Assembly (NCBI GenBank): GCA_903642215.1
Contig: CAHJWG010000003.1
Span: 124,001 to 188,000 of the forward strand
DNA from: Sphingobacteriaceae bacterium
GTDB lineage: Bacteria > Bacteroidota > Bacteroidia > Sphingobacteriales > Sphingobacteriaceae
DNA length: 64,000 nucleotides
Reading direction: 5' to 3'
Below, piece by piece: positions 52,243-61,530 of the stretch; positions within the stretch are counted from its first letter, which is position 1; each line of letters opens with the position of its first letter. The translations under genes and the position numbers were made by a program. The notes below the pieces were generated by a model. It did not search any database, was not told the origin of the DNA, and saw nothing but the letters and a program-made list of their open reading frames with translations.

Positions 52243-52369
52243 TTAAACGGCGGTTCACAACTATTTCAAAATTGCACAAAAATAGAACATTACATTTTTA
52301 ATGCACCTTACTCTGTTTTCTTTGCCATATTCAAAACTATCACACGAGTTCAATTACAATACTGTTTTT

Positions 52370-52405
52370 ATTTAGATTTAGAATAAATAATAATTACTAC
52401 TTTTG
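52370..52405 (+). promoter_or_regulatory. Promoter with possible Fur box for the siderophore receptor
   Basis: The -7 box TACTTTTG is at 52398-52405. ATTTAGATTTAGAATAAAT (52370-52388) just before it is an AT-rich imperfect palindrome resembling Fur boxes of Bacteroidota. Iron control of the receptor is plausible but the box is weak. Confidence 0.35.
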
Positions 52406-52428
52406 TTTCACTCAAAAATTTATTTATC

Positions 52429-54816
52429 ATGATCAGATCCTTACTCAAAAGAATTTTATTTCCCGTCCATTCCCAACGGATACTTAACAGACCATTGTTA
52501 ACATTATGTGTATTATTACTTGGAGCGACACTCTCGGTACATGCTCAAAATACCGCTACAGTTACCGGAACGGTAAAAACTACCGACGGCCAACCCGTTG
52601 AGTTGGTGACTATCGCCATTCCCGAACTTAACCGCAATACATCAACGAATGAAAAGGGCGAATTTCGTATCGGTCGTTTGCCCGCCGGTAACTTTAAACT
52701 TATAACCAGGTTCCTTAGCTTTCAACAGCAGGAGCAAACGGTAACCTTAACAGCAGGAAGCAGCACCAAAGTGAATTTTGTACTGGCACAATCGTCCCAA
52801 CAGCTGGAGGCAGTAAATATTACGGTTGCCAAGGCTAATAAGTTTGCCAATAAGAATACCGATTACGTTGCGCGTATGCCGCTGGCAAACCTGGAAAATG
52901 CGCAGGTTTACTCTTCTGTAAGCAAGGAACTGATCGCTGAACAACAGGTGGTCGACTTCAAAGAACTATTACGTAATGTACCGGGTGTGGCACCAAACAA
53001 TAATCCTGCAGGTGGTACCGGGGCTACTATAAGGGGGTTTAATGCCACCACAACCGTTAGAAACGGTTTGGCTGTGCAATCTTATCAATCCGACCCGATT
53101 AACATCGAACGTGTCGAAGTGATCAAAGGCCCGTCCGCTACGCTGTTCGGATCAAGCATTGTAGGCTTTGGCGGCCTCATTAACCAGGTGACCAAAAAAC
53201 CTTTTGACGAATTTAAAGGTGAGGTAGGGCTTACTTTAGGCAGCTATCAGCTTAGTCGCTTAACAGCTGACATCAACACGCCACTTAATGCCGATAAAAC
53301 CGCCTTATTGCGAGTGAACGCAGCCGCACACAGCGAAGGCTCGTTCCAAAACTATGGCCACAAACGCATGTATACCTTTGCGCCAAGCTTTTTGTACAAG
53401 GCCAACGATAGGCTTACCTTTTTGTTAGAAGCCGAAATGAATAAGACTAACCGCTCTACTGTGGCCTTCTATCAAAACCTTCAAAATACTACTTATACTA
53501 ATTTCAAGGACATTCCGGTACCTTTCAATATCTCGTTAGGTGGCGAGAATATTGATGCCGACCTTACAGCTAATAACTTTTACGCCGAGGCCAAATACAA
53601 AATTTCGGATGAGTGGACCTCCACAACTTCGGTGGCTTACGGTGAGAACCGCATCGAGCACAGTAACCAGATCTACCCTCAGTGGACTGGTAATGGTAAA
53701 TTCAATCGCAGCATATTCAATTATGGTCCGCGTATATTTACCTCGTTCAATGCACAGCAAAATTTCAATGGTGACTTTAAGCTCTTAGGTCTTCGCAACC
53801 GTTTACTGGGAGGTCTTAACGCCTACACCTTCCGCAGCTTTTTGCGCTTTACCAACGTAGGTGTTTATGACCAGATCGACCTGAACGTGTCGCCGAACAT
53901 ACCGGGCATCAACCTTGAAAAAGTGAACACCATAGTCGGCAATACCGCGCAAACCAATACCGAAAACAATCAACGTTCATACAGCGCGTATGCATCAGAT
54001 GTGCTGAACATTACCGACCGGTTAATGGCGATGCTGAGCTTACGTGTAGACCGGTTTGAGAATGATGCGGCAATAGCCAATGGCATTGCCGGTACCACGG
54101 GAGCTTACAAACAAACTGCATTTTCACCAAAATTAGGTTTGGTTTACGAGGTGTTCAAGGATCAGGTATCGGTATTTGGTAACTATATGAATGGTTTCCA
54201 AAATAACGGCCCGGTTACCCAGCCGGATGGTACAGTGCTTGCTTTGAAACCACGCCAGGCCAATCAATGGGAAGGCGGCGTTAAGTTAGAAGCCTTTAAT
54301 AAAAAGCTGAGTGCTACCTTTAGCTATTATGACATCAAGATCAGTAATGATACGCGTATAGTTAACCAGATAACCCTGCAAGATGCAACCTCAAAAAGCA
54401 AAGGTTTTGAGGCCGAAGTAATTGCCAACCCTTTCTTAGGGCTAAATATTATTGCCGGTTATGCAACAAACAATTACAAGATCATTAATGCGGCACCTGC
54501 TGCCATAGGCAAGTACCAGGCACAAACCCCGCGCAACTTTGCCAACTTATGGGTGAGCTATAAGTTTATGGGTAATACACTTAAGAATTTTGGACTTGGC
54601 GTGGGTGGCAACTATGTTGGTGATAATTATTTTGATGCTACCAACGTTGTCGTGATACCTTCTTACACCGTAGTTAATGCTTCTGTTTTTTATGACATGC
54701 CTAAATGGCGTTTCGGGATTAAAGGCAATAACATGGGTAACAAACGTTACTGGACTAACTACGGCATCCCCGAGACTTTAAGACAAGTATTAGGTACGCT
54801 TACCTTCAAATTTTAA
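52429..54816 (+). CDS. TonB-dependent siderophore receptor
   Basis: 795 aa. Signal region to ~40 (LLTLCVLLLGATLSVHAQ), carboxypeptidase-regulatory-like domain (VTGTVKTTDGQPVELVTIAIPELN), then a plug of the FhuA/FpvA type (DFKELLRNVPGVAPNNN, GTGATIRGFNATTTVRNGL, INIERVEVIKGPSATLFGSSIVGFGGLINQVTKKP) and a barrel ending GTLTFKF. Followed by a PepSY membrane protein gene, the usual partner for ferric-siderophore reduction. It lies in the accessory segment and thus may be mobile cargo. Confidence 0.92.
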   Translation: MIRSLLKRILFPVHSQRILNRPLLTLCVLLLGATLSVHAQNTATVTGTVKTTDGQPVELVTIAIPELNRNTSTNEKGEFRIGRLPAGNFKLITRFLSFQQQEQTVTLTAGSSTKVNFVLAQSSQQLEAVNITVAKANKFANKNTDYVARMPLANLENAQVYSSVSKELIAEQQVVDFKELLRNVPGVAPNNNPAGGTGATIRGFNATTTVRNGLAVQSYQSDPINIERVEVIKGPSATLFGSSIVGFGGLINQVTKKPFDEFKGEVGLTLGSYQLSRLTADINTPLNADKTALLRVNAAAHSEGSFQNYGHKRMYTFAPSFLYKANDRLTFLLEAEMNKTNRSTVAFYQNLQNTTYTNFKDIPVPFNISLGGENIDADLTANNFYAEAKYKISDEWTSTTSVAYGENRIEHSNQIYPQWTGNGKFNRSIFNYGPRIFTSFNAQQNFNGDFKLLGLRNRLLGGLNAYTFRSFLRFTNVGVYDQIDLNVSPNIPGINLEKVNTIVGNTAQTNTENNQRSYSAYASDVLNITDRLMAMLSLRVDRFENDAAIANGIAGTTGAYKQTAFSPKLGLVYEVFKDQVSVFGNYMNGFQNNGPVTQPDGTVLALKPRQANQWEGGVKLEAFNKKLSATFSYYDIKISNDTRIVNQITLQDATSKSKGFEAEVIANPFLGLNIIAGYATNNYKIINAAPAAIGKYQAQTPRNFANLWVSYKFMGNTLKNFGLGVGGNYVGDNYFDATNVVVIPSYTVVNASVFYDMPKWRFGIKGNNMGNKRYWTNYGIPETLRQVLGTLTFKF

Positions 54817-54828
54817 AATTTTGCATCT

Positions 54829-54863
54829 AACGGCTGCCCGACAATAATAGCCGGGCAGCCGTT
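54829..54863 (+). terminator. GC-rich hairpin between receptor and PepSY genes
   Basis: AACGGCTGCCCG (54829-54840) and CGGGCAGCCGTT (54852-54863), perfect 12-bp arms. Only a weak T-tract follows. It lies 15 bases before the next start, so it may attenuate rather than stop transcription. Confidence 0.7.
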
Positions 54864-54878
54864 CTTACTTTTAAAGCA

Positions 54879-56114
54879 ATGCTTACAGTAAATGTACAAA
54901 AACCAGCAAAGAAGAAATCGGTTTTTCGGAAAGTTTCCGAATGGCTGCACCTATGGCTGGGCCTGTTTTCGGGCATCATCGTATTTGTGGTTTGCCTTAC
55001 CGGCGGGTTGTGGGTATTCAGGTACGAGGTGTTCTATTTTACTGAGCCTTACCAACGTGTAGAGGCGCAGCAAAAACCCTACTTGTTGCCATCAGAACTC
55101 ATCTCCAAATCACAGGCTTATTTAAAAAGTCAAAAGGATACCGGCGCAGTATCGGGCGGCGTTACTTACGGCAAAGCCGGAAAGTCGGCCAGTTGCAATT
55201 TTGATTTACCCGGCGAAAAGTTTGCCCTGATCTTCCTCAACCCTTACACAGGCGAGATCTTAAAAGATAAACGCGAGCCTGCGGCTGCCGAAAAGTTCTT
55301 TATTTTTGTGAGGGCCGGGCATCGCTTTTTCTGGCTTCCCCAAAAGATAGGCAGCCCGGTAGTTGGAGCGGCCTGCATTATTTTCCTCATCACTTTAATT
55401 ACCGGGTTAATATGGTGGTACCCACAAAAATGGACGAAGAAAACGCGCGACAAAAGCTTCAAGATTAAATGGAACGCCAATTGGAAACGGCTGAATATTG
55501 ACCTGCATAATGTATTTGGGTTTTACGCCATTCTATTTATGATTGCCCTGACCGTTACCGGCATTGTATTTACCTTTGAATGGTTCGGCAATGGTGTATA
55601 TAAAACTTTAACCTGGAAGACCAGGGAAATAGTTAAACAATATGCACCCTATTCAGACACTACCATAACCAAAAAACCACTGCTTATAAAACCGGAAGAT
55701 AAGATCTGGAAAATAGCGATGCAAAAGCATGGCGAAAACTTTGGCCGTATGGTAATAGGACTTCCCGAAAAAGCCAAAGAGACTTATGAAGTAGATGTAT
55801 TTTTCGGCGACGGAACCTTGATTTATGATCGTGCAAGCTATTTTTACGATCAATACACCTTAAAACCGTTAAAGCTTAATAACGACGCCGGTAAACCTTA
55901 CCAGCAGCTATCAACAGGCGAAAAGGTATTTAAAATGAACTTTGATATACACACCGGGCAAATATTGGGACTGCCCACCAAGATATTGGCATTTATAGTG
56001 TGTATTATAGGTGCAAGCTTGCCGATTACAGGGTTCATTATATGGTATAATCGTAAATGGGGCAAAAAGAGGGTAACGGTTATGAAGCGGGGCAAGGTCT
56101 TAGTAAAGGTGTAA
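54879..56114 (+). CDS. PepSY-associated transmembrane protein (siderophore reductase-like)
   Basis: 411 aa. Four transmembrane helices (LWLGLFSGIIVFVVCLTGGLWVF; VVGAACIIFLITLITGLIWWY; AILFMIALTVTGIVFTFEWF; AFIVCIIGASLPITGFIIWY) with PepSY_TM features, including His in HLWLGLFSG, HRFFWLP, DLHNVFGFYA and DIHTGQILGLP that could bind heme or metal. Proteins of this type reduce iron from siderophores at the inner membrane. Probably co-transcribed with the receptor. Confidence 0.88.
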   Translation: MLTVNVQKPAKKKSVFRKVSEWLHLWLGLFSGIIVFVVCLTGGLWVFRYEVFYFTEPYQRVEAQQKPYLLPSELISKSQAYLKSQKDTGAVSGGVTYGKAGKSASCNFDLPGEKFALIFLNPYTGEILKDKREPAAAEKFFIFVRAGHRFFWLPQKIGSPVVGAACIIFLITLITGLIWWYPQKWTKKTRDKSFKIKWNANWKRLNIDLHNVFGFYAILFMIALTVTGIVFTFEWFGNGVYKTLTWKTREIVKQYAPYSDTTITKKPLLIKPEDKIWKIAMQKHGENFGRMVIGLPEKAKETYEVDVFFGDGTLIYDRASYFYDQYTLKPLKLNNDAGKPYQQLSTGEKVFKMNFDIHTGQILGLPTKILAFIVCIIGASLPITGFIIWYNRKWGKKRVTVMKRGKVLVKV

Positions 56115-56314
56115 AACAGGAATGTGTAATTAAGAGTTTATTGACCAGCATACCTTATTTAAGGTAGACGTATGCCTCTGATTTTACAAAGTTTAGTATA
56201 TGTAGCCATCGGTTACTGCTACATGGTTTTTCTACCGAAGTATTGCATGCTATGCTGGTGCAGGCGAAGCAGGCGGCTTAATTCTAATTATTGACCATAA
56301 ATAGCTAACAATCT

Positions 56315-56689
56315 ATGCTATTAAAAAATTTCAACTTGAGTGAGAAGGTTTATGATCTATCAATTCATATATTACTAGGTCAAAGCACGAAACATATAAT
56401 CAAGGGTGTTTATTGCATTTGTGACAACTTATTTACTGCTCTTTATGCACAGGACAACCAATTGGTTTTGCAGACTGACAAATATAAAATAAACATTAAA
56501 GAGGATCATTCAGCGAAGATTGAAAAAGCCGGCAGTGATGCTGAAGGGAAGTTTTTCCTATTTGACAAAGAACTTCTTATTGTTGAATTTAGATATAAAA
56601 AAAGAGCGGCTTATAATAGTACTTCGCCGTGGGAATGGCTGGATGAGGAAGATTTTGACAGGGGGGCTTTGGCTTCTAAACGTGATTAA
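56315..56689 (+). CDS. Hypothetical protein, 124 aa
   Basis: Soluble, mixed alpha/beta. Visible blocks: SEKVYDLSIHILLGQSTKHI, VLQTDKYKINIKEDHSAKI, KFFLFDKELLIVEFRYKKRA. No domain recognised. Isolated between the PepSY gene and a convergent membrane-protein gene. AT-rich codon use. It could be a cargo gene of the mobile element. Confidence 0.5.
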   Translation: MLLKNFNLSEKVYDLSIHILLGQSTKHIIKGVYCICDNLFTALYAQDNQLVLQTDKYKINIKEDHSAKIEKAGSDAEGKFFLFDKELLIVEFRYKKRAAYNSTSPWEWLDEEDFDRGALASKRD

Positions 56690-56772
56690 TAGCAAAGAAA
56701 GACGTGAAATATTTGTAGACAACAATAGCTAGTGCTTGTATTCAATCTACTAGAGTACATTAGCCTATCAAC

Positions 56773-58131
56773 TCAGCTTGATAGTAGTTCAATCGTTGAA
56801 TACGTTGCCCAGATGCTACACGCAAGGGCGAATAGGAGGCAGTAAAGAAGGACATCTATCTCCTTTCTGATCCTGATCCAGAAAACAACGACAAACATTA
56901 ATGGGCAAACCGCTATATAAATAAACATGATCGTTGCCAGTGTTTCGAAAATATCCTGATTATAGTTCGCAAGCAATAGCCTGATCCCGAAGTAAAACAA
57001 CCAAACAAAAAGCGGCGCTATAAAGCACAACAGCAATTTCCAGAGTAAATTAAGCTTAAATTGTTCAGCAGTTGCCTTGCGATAATTTGTATATAACCAA
57101 AAGCATATTCCTGCCATAGTTAAAATAAGGATAGCCAAATGAATATAGGCGATGAAAATGGTATCAGAACGGGTATTAATGTGTGAATCCGACTCGAGTT
57201 TCCCATGTACATAGTGCTTGATGCTGATAGTCTCACCGTCCACAAACGTCTGTATGATCTTATCATTACCGGTAGTGTCGCTGATAATCCAGGTTGAGTC
57301 TTCCAGACCCATCTTATAAAATCCCTCAATGATAGGTTTACCTTTTTTTGTTCTTGTGAACCGTCCGTCAAGTCGCCCGCTATTAAACCTTAAGGAATCA
57401 ATTCCCTGCTCTGTATTTACAATTGTAACCGTTATTCTGCCTGCTGGAACCAAGCTGGCACTATCTGCAATGGTATGCAAAACGTCCAGATCAAGATCTT
57501 TGATGGATCGGTTTTTATTATAATCATCATTCTTCACAGGCTTGCTGATATTTAAATAGTTTATTTTAACAACAAGTAGCGAATCTTTATTAAATAATTC
57601 TAGTTCACTATAGGAATCAAAATCATTAAGTATTGGATCTTGTAACAGTACATACTGTGGTTGATCGAAAGATTGTATATATTTTTGCTGGGTGGTGGCA
57701 CAGAAAGAGAAGATCGCCGCAATGCCTACAAAGTAGGTGCCCAATCGCGCCCTTAACGCTGTGCTGATAAACCGGATGGGATAGCGCTTCAAGTGAAGCC
57801 AGGCAAAAAATAACATGAGTAACGCCAACAGATCAGAAAGATCAACGGTTCTTCCAATACTAAAATAGGGTTTGATGACTTGAATAATAACCGAGGCATA
57901 TTCACTTTTCCAAAAAGTAAAAAAGATTGCTGTTGACAAAAAAATCCATAATTTTTGTTTCGGAAATAGGGTGGACCAGAAAATGGGAAAAATAAAAAGT
58001 CCGCAAAAATCAGATAGCTTTCCGGTAATCACATTGTGGAAAGCGGCTTTGAGGAAAAAGTCGTTGACGATCAGCGCAACAAGGCAGAAAACAAACAGCG
58101 GCGAACGTAAAATTTTCAGGCGGTCATTCAT
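56773..58131 (-). CDS. Hypothetical multi-pass membrane protein with MORN-like middle
   Basis: 452 aa. Three or four hydrophobic helices in the first ~140 residues, a hydrophilic domain (~150-325), then three or four helices to the end. The middle contains SGRLDGRFTRTKKGKPIIEGFY followed by KMGLEDSTW and a HYVHGKLES turn, which recall MORN-like/YwqK repeats (toxin-antitoxin-type sensor repeats). The N-terminus has a GKLSDFCGLFIFP motif. No named family. Confidence 0.6.
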   Translation of the reverse strand: MNDRLKILRSPLFVFCLVALIVNDFFLKAAFHNVITGKLSDFCGLFIFPIFWSTLFPKQKLWIFLSTAIFFTFWKSEYASVIIQVIKPYFSIGRTVDLSDLLALLMLFFAWLHLKRYPIRFISTALRARLGTYFVGIAAIFSFCATTQQKYIQSFDQPQYVLLQDPILNDFDSYSELELFNKDSLLVVKINYLNISKPVKNDDYNKNRSIKDLDLDVLHTIADSASLVPAGRITVTIVNTEQGIDSLRFNSGRLDGRFTRTKKGKPIIEGFYKMGLEDSTWIISDTTGNDKIIQTFVDGETISIKHYVHGKLESDSHINTRSDTIFIAYIHLAILILTMAGICFWLYTNYRKATAEQFKLNLLWKLLLCFIAPLFVWLFYFGIRLLLANYNQDIFETLATIMFIYIAVCPLMFVVVFWIRIRKEIDVLLYCLLFALACSIWATYSTIELLSS

Positions 58132-58305
58132 AGTTAGAAATTTTTACATCTGTTGTTCATGCAAATCCTATTTTTAATAAACTGCAATGCGGTACTGAAT
58201 GCAATTACCCTTGTTGGTTATGTTAAATAAGAGATTTATAAGTACCATTTAAATAACAACAATGCATACTCCTAAAGCATTACAAGCCCATTTATATATT
58301 TTAAG

Positions 58306-59013
58306 TTAGTTTGAGTCGCTGGAAGATGTGTCGTTCGAGTCAGAAGTTTGCTCCTCAAGGTCTTGCCTGGCCGACCGGATATCCTCAGCGGTGTATTGGT
58401 AATGTGAATCAAAAGTTTTGGTTTGTCGGTTGTAAATCAGCACATGTTTACCTGATTTCGTTTGTAATATCAAGCCGTTGCTTGAAGCGGGAACCAACTC
58501 CTTCTTTTCCATGTAAATTAGTTCTCCCTTTGAAAAACGCTTGATAGTTGGTAGCTCACCATCTATCCCCTTCCAGTAAATGATATTTCCCTTTTCTGTG
58601 ATGATCCAGATAGCACTACTGGAATAATCTCGTTTTTCCAGCAAAAATGCCATTTCCTTATCCTTATTCCCGGTAAAATCCCCGTACGCTATCACCTTCC
58701 TTGCGCGGTCCTTGATTTTGGTGAAAAAATATTCATTGGTCGAAAAATATTTATTGTCTATTAAAATTTTAACTATTGCACGTTGAAACGGCAAGGGGAT
58801 GCCGTTATACTCAGGAATGGTAAATGTTGCATTTTTCCAATAATTGTATTCTTGCTCGCTTGCCCATCCGTTTACACTGACACTATCGGTTTGTTGCGCA
58901 GTCGTAGCTGCAAGAACGACTGCCTTTCGTGCCCTGTAGGTTCCCAATTTATAACCTAAGACGGCTGATATCAGCATGCCGATGGCAGTTAATAAAATAT
59001 ATTTAATCTTCAT
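58306..59013 (-). CDS. Hypothetical membrane-anchored protein, ~235 aa
   Basis: I start it at the ATG at 59011-59013, giving MKIKYILLTAIGMLISAVLGYKLG, a single N-terminal helix. A longer frame to 59097 would run into an operator-like palindrome. The soluble part (EYNYWKNATFTIPEYNGIPLPFQ, VIAYGDFTGNKDKEMAFLLEKRD, SSAIWIITEKGNIIYWKG) resembles beta-propeller or lectin-like repeats with calcium-type DFTGNKD. C-terminus is Ser/Asp rich. A TACTTTTA box and a palindrome lie upstream, so it may be under the TetR regulator at 59945. Confidence 0.6.
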   Translation of the reverse strand: MKIKYILLTAIGMLISAVLGYKLGTYRARKAVVLAATTAQQTDSVSVNGWASEQEYNYWKNATFTIPEYNGIPLPFQRAIVKILIDNKYFSTNEYFFTKIKDRARKVIAYGDFTGNKDKEMAFLLEKRDYSSSAIWIITEKGNIIYWKGIDGELPTIKRFSKGELIYMEKKELVPASSNGLILQTKSGKHVLIYNRQTKTFDSHYQYTAEDIRSARQDLEEQTSDSNDTSSSDSN

Positions 59014-59090
59014 TTGCTTTATTACGGTATCATTTACATGAGAGTCAGCCTTTAATTTATCTCCTTCGACAGTAAAAGTAGCAATTAAAT

Positions 59091-59110
59091 ATATCACCTA
59101 CGTGAGATAT
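59091..59110. promoter_or_regulatory. Candidate TetR operator 1
   Basis: ATATCACCTACGTGAGATAT lies in the middle of a longer palindrome (arms 59082-59095 and 59106-59119, 14 bp each, perfect). It shares ATATCAC and GATAT ends, and the same 20-base length, with the site at 60636. It is upstream of the 58306-59013 gene. Confidence 0.5.
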
Positions 59111-59425
59111 ATTTAATTGTCTATAGCTACGAGTTATAATTATCCGTATGGAAACGAGTGGGACCTGTTGCACTAATAGCCGGTCATAGATATCAGTGAA
59201 TAGTCGATACATTGTTTTTATTATCTTTATTCACAAATAACGTGAGGAATAGCCGTGTTGATGTAGGTAAAGGTTAGCATATTTGGCTGATTCACTACTT
59301 TACGCTCCAGAAACCCATAAAGTTATAAGCAAGTATTGTCAAAAGTTGTTATGAACGCTTTGATCGGTCATAATTAGCTGTTATGCCAAGCTTGCCAGCC
59401 TAACCTTGATAACATCTATCAACCT
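59111..59425. other. Intergenic stretch, ~315 bases
   Basis: No gene or strong structure recognised beyond the right arm of the palindrome at 59106-59119. Confidence 0.5.
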
Positions 59426-59668
59426 TCAATTTCTCTGAGTGTTTGCGCATTCAAAGTGCCGCAACCTGGCATGCCATTCAATGAGTAATATGGATTGATC
59501 GTTTCCTACATTACGGGAAAGTCGTATAATTTGCTCTTCTGAATTAACCACTTCTACGTTACAAAAAATGATGGTCATGACATTTTCCGTAGGCTCTTCC
59601 ATCTTTGCCAGATCAATGATCTGGAATACCTTCCCGTTGCTCTTCCGTATGATCTTCAACTTACCCAT
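59426..59668 (-). CDS. Hypothetical protein, 80 aa
   Basis: Reads KLKIIRKSNGKVFQIIDLAK near the start and VGNDQSILLIEWHARLRHFE near the end. It looks like a small alpha/beta protein but I recognise no family. No clear promoter. Could be real or chance. Confidence 0.35.
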   Translation of the reverse strand: MGKLKIIRKSNGKVFQIIDLAKMEEPTENVMTIIFCNVEVVNSEEQIIRLSRNVGNDQSILLIEWHARLRHFECANTQRN

Positions 59669-59944
59669 TACTGCCCTAACTGTGCCTTCAACTTTGTTAT
59701 AATTGCCTAAGAAGTAAAATTCGGCTGTGACTGCGCCTGTAAAATGTCAACATTTGAGAATACATAATCCTGTTCCAGATCGACTAGCTAAGATAAAAGT
59801 ACCAGATCAACAGGTGTTTTGTTGCCGTTGGCCATATTTTGCCATGATCCGCTGCATTGATTTTCTGAGAATATGAAATAAAAGACGCCCGAATGCCTTT
59901 GATGCTAAGAAATATGGATGCAAATTGCAGCAAAGTTAGTTTAG

Positions 59945-60577
59945 ATGGCAAGGAAAATTACTGATGGTCCGGTTAGGAACAAGGAACGTACGAAAGCGAA
60001 TTTGATAACAGCGCTTGGAAAAATACTTAAAAAGAATGGCTTCTCGGGTCTTAGTGCCCGAAGCGTTGCGGATGAAGCTAAAGTTGACAGGCGACTGATC
60101 TACGATTATTTCGGTGGTCTTGAAGGGCTTGTGCGGGAATATTTGAATAACAAAGATTACTGGAATATAAAATCAGATGATGTTAATGGCCTTATTGAAA
60201 ATGCCAGGGAAGATGCGGGAAAAACACTTGCTTACAAAGTATTGGAAGAGCAGTTCAACAGCCTGATAGGCAATGAAGAAATGCGCCGCATCATCACCTG
60301 GGGACTAAGTGAGAAATTGCCTGTTTTAAAGGAACTTGATCTGAAGCGGGAGAACATTGGTGAACTGGTATTAAGTGAAGTTATGGAAAAGCATTTCGCC
60401 CATAGTGATAAAAATTTCCGGGCAATGTATGCTATTATGATGGGCGGTGTATACTATCTTACTTTACATGCTAAAATGCAGGAAAACACTTTTTGTGGGA
60501 TAAACATTCAACAGGCGGAAGGACAGGAAGAGATCAAAAAAGCGCTCAGGCAGTTCTTAGAACTTATCTACACCTAA
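59945..60577 (+). CDS. TetR/AcrR-family regulator of the accessory region
   Basis: 210 aa. Helix-turn-helix at residues ~15-60 (NLITALGKILKKNGFSGLSARSVADEAKVDRRLIYDYFGGLEGLV). The remaining helices form the ligand/dimer domain. Two similar 20-bp palindromes, at 59091 and 60636, lie in promoter positions on either side of this gene and are its likely targets. Different from the 17.8 kb TetR protein. Confidence 0.88.
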   Translation: MARKITDGPVRNKERTKANLITALGKILKKNGFSGLSARSVADEAKVDRRLIYDYFGGLEGLVREYLNNKDYWNIKSDDVNGLIENAREDAGKTLAYKVLEEQFNSLIGNEEMRRIITWGLSEKLPVLKELDLKRENIGELVLSEVMEKHFAHSDKNFRAMYAIMMGGVYYLTLHAKMQENTFCGINIQQAEGQEEIKKALRQFLELIYT

Positions 60578-60635
60578 ACGGCGGCGGTTGATGCGTATTT
60601 AAGTAAACCCCATAGCTGAAATATTTCCATTAATT

Positions 60636-60667
60636 ATATCACACATATGTGATATTTGTTAGCTTTG
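60636..60667 (+). promoter_or_regulatory. Candidate TetR operator 2 and promoter
   Basis: ATATCACACATATGTGATAT (60636-60655) has perfect ATATCACA/TGTGATAT arms. The -7 box TAGCTTTG (60660-60667) follows at once, so binding would block the promoter of the 60696 gene. Confidence 0.55.
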
Positions 60668-60695
60668 TATGTTTGCTATATAGAGTTTCGTGAAG

Positions 60696-60947
60696 ATGTT
60701 ATATTGGTGCTGCCTATTATTATTTATTAGTGTTGTTGCAATTTTCGGATTTAAATATCTAGTAAATGAAAAGGCAGCAGTAAATAATTTACCACAAAAT
60801 TTTGAGCATTACCAATCACTAGATAGTTTAAAAGTGATTAAATCCGGAAAAGTGTCAATGACACGGTTGCTGGAAAGCACAGAGGATATAGGTTTAGCAA
60901 GCGTGCAAGATTATGCATATCGGAACGGTAAGCCATGTAAACCCTGA
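60696..60947 (+). CDS. Small membrane-anchored hypothetical protein, possibly truncated
   Basis: 83 aa from the ATG at 60696. One N-terminal helix (LYWCCLLLFISVVAIFGFKYL), then a short soluble part. The last ~110 bases overlap the tail of the opposite-strand HEPN gene, and the final residues (VQDYAYRNGKPCKP) look like shadow coding of it. The promoter and operator upstream suggest a real 5' end whose 3' end was lost in a deletion. Confidence 0.45.
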   Translation: MLYWCCLLLFISVVAIFGFKYLVNEKAAVNNLPQNFEHYQSLDSLKVIKSGKVSMTRLLESTEDIGLASVQDYAYRNGKPCKP

Positions 60948-61530
60948 TTATAGCTATACATGCCTGCTCCATACATTGGTGTAATTCAAACATGCAATTG
61001 CTATAAAACCCGTTATCATAAGAAGTGCTTGCCGATTCCATGAAGCCACAAGCCATCCCGAACCTATGGAAGTAATGCTTTTGCGCTTTTGCAAACGTTA
61101 TAGCGGGATTTAGATTGGGATAGTCCAAAATCAGCCGTAAGCCGCTGGCCGAATATAGTTGCATCCCATCTCGGCATGCGCTGCAAAAAAAGCGGCTACC
61201 CTGTGACACTGCATCGGTAGCTGTTTGCAGTCCATGCACAATTATTGAAATGGTAAAGTCTTTAGATAGGCTATTTACATGATCGTGAACCTCATGTTCG
61301 ATACGAGTTACCTGCGTTGTTAGCATTAGCAGAAAATAATGGGTTTTACGAGCAATGAAGCAATATGTAAAGCAACCAATAGATTTATAATGCTCGTCTG
61401 AGCAGCCGAAACAGAAAATGTATTCTACCTCATACTTCGCGACCAGTGAGGTAATGATTTCTTTCAGCTCTAAGTACTGTGCGCTTGATAAATTGAACGT
61501 GGTCTTTTCCATAACGTTATTGCCCTTCAT
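60838..61530 (-). CDS. Nucleotidyltransferase-like/HEPN protein, truncated
   Basis: 230 aa. The first ~130 residues resemble the N-terminal part of Bacteroidota MNT-HEPN fusion proteins but lack a clear GS-x-D catalytic motif (VEYIFCFGCSDEHYKS in its place). The HEPN domain begins near 165: HYFHRFGMACGFMESASTSY, then CMFELHQCMEQACIAIIRVYMAYRSDMHNLARLL. It stops after NLYPLCFPATVSL, where relatives continue with another ~60 residues. A start at the second Met, six codons in, would avoid overlap with the upstream gene. Whole proteins of this kind are thought to act in toxin-antitoxin-like or defence roles; this one is probably impaired. Confidence 0.65.
   Translation of the reverse strand: MKGNNVMEKTTFNLSSAQYLELKEIITSLVAKYEVEYIFCFGCSDEHYKSIGCFTYCFIARKTHYFLLMLTTQVTRIEHEVHDHVNSLSKDFTISIIVHGLQTATDAVSQGSRFFCSACRDGMQLYSASGLRLILDYPNLNPAITFAKAQKHYFHRFGMACGFMESASTSYDNGFYSNCMFELHQCMEQACIAIIRVYMAYRSDMHNLARLLNLYPLCFPATVSLTLFRI

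Larger units (their letters stand above)
51662..52428. other. Junction region without an intact gene, 767 bases
   Basis: Contains the tRNA-like fragments, a terminator, the second recombinase fragment and the promoter of the siderophore receptor. No complete gene. The dispersed 12-mer is absent from here on. Confidence 0.6.
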
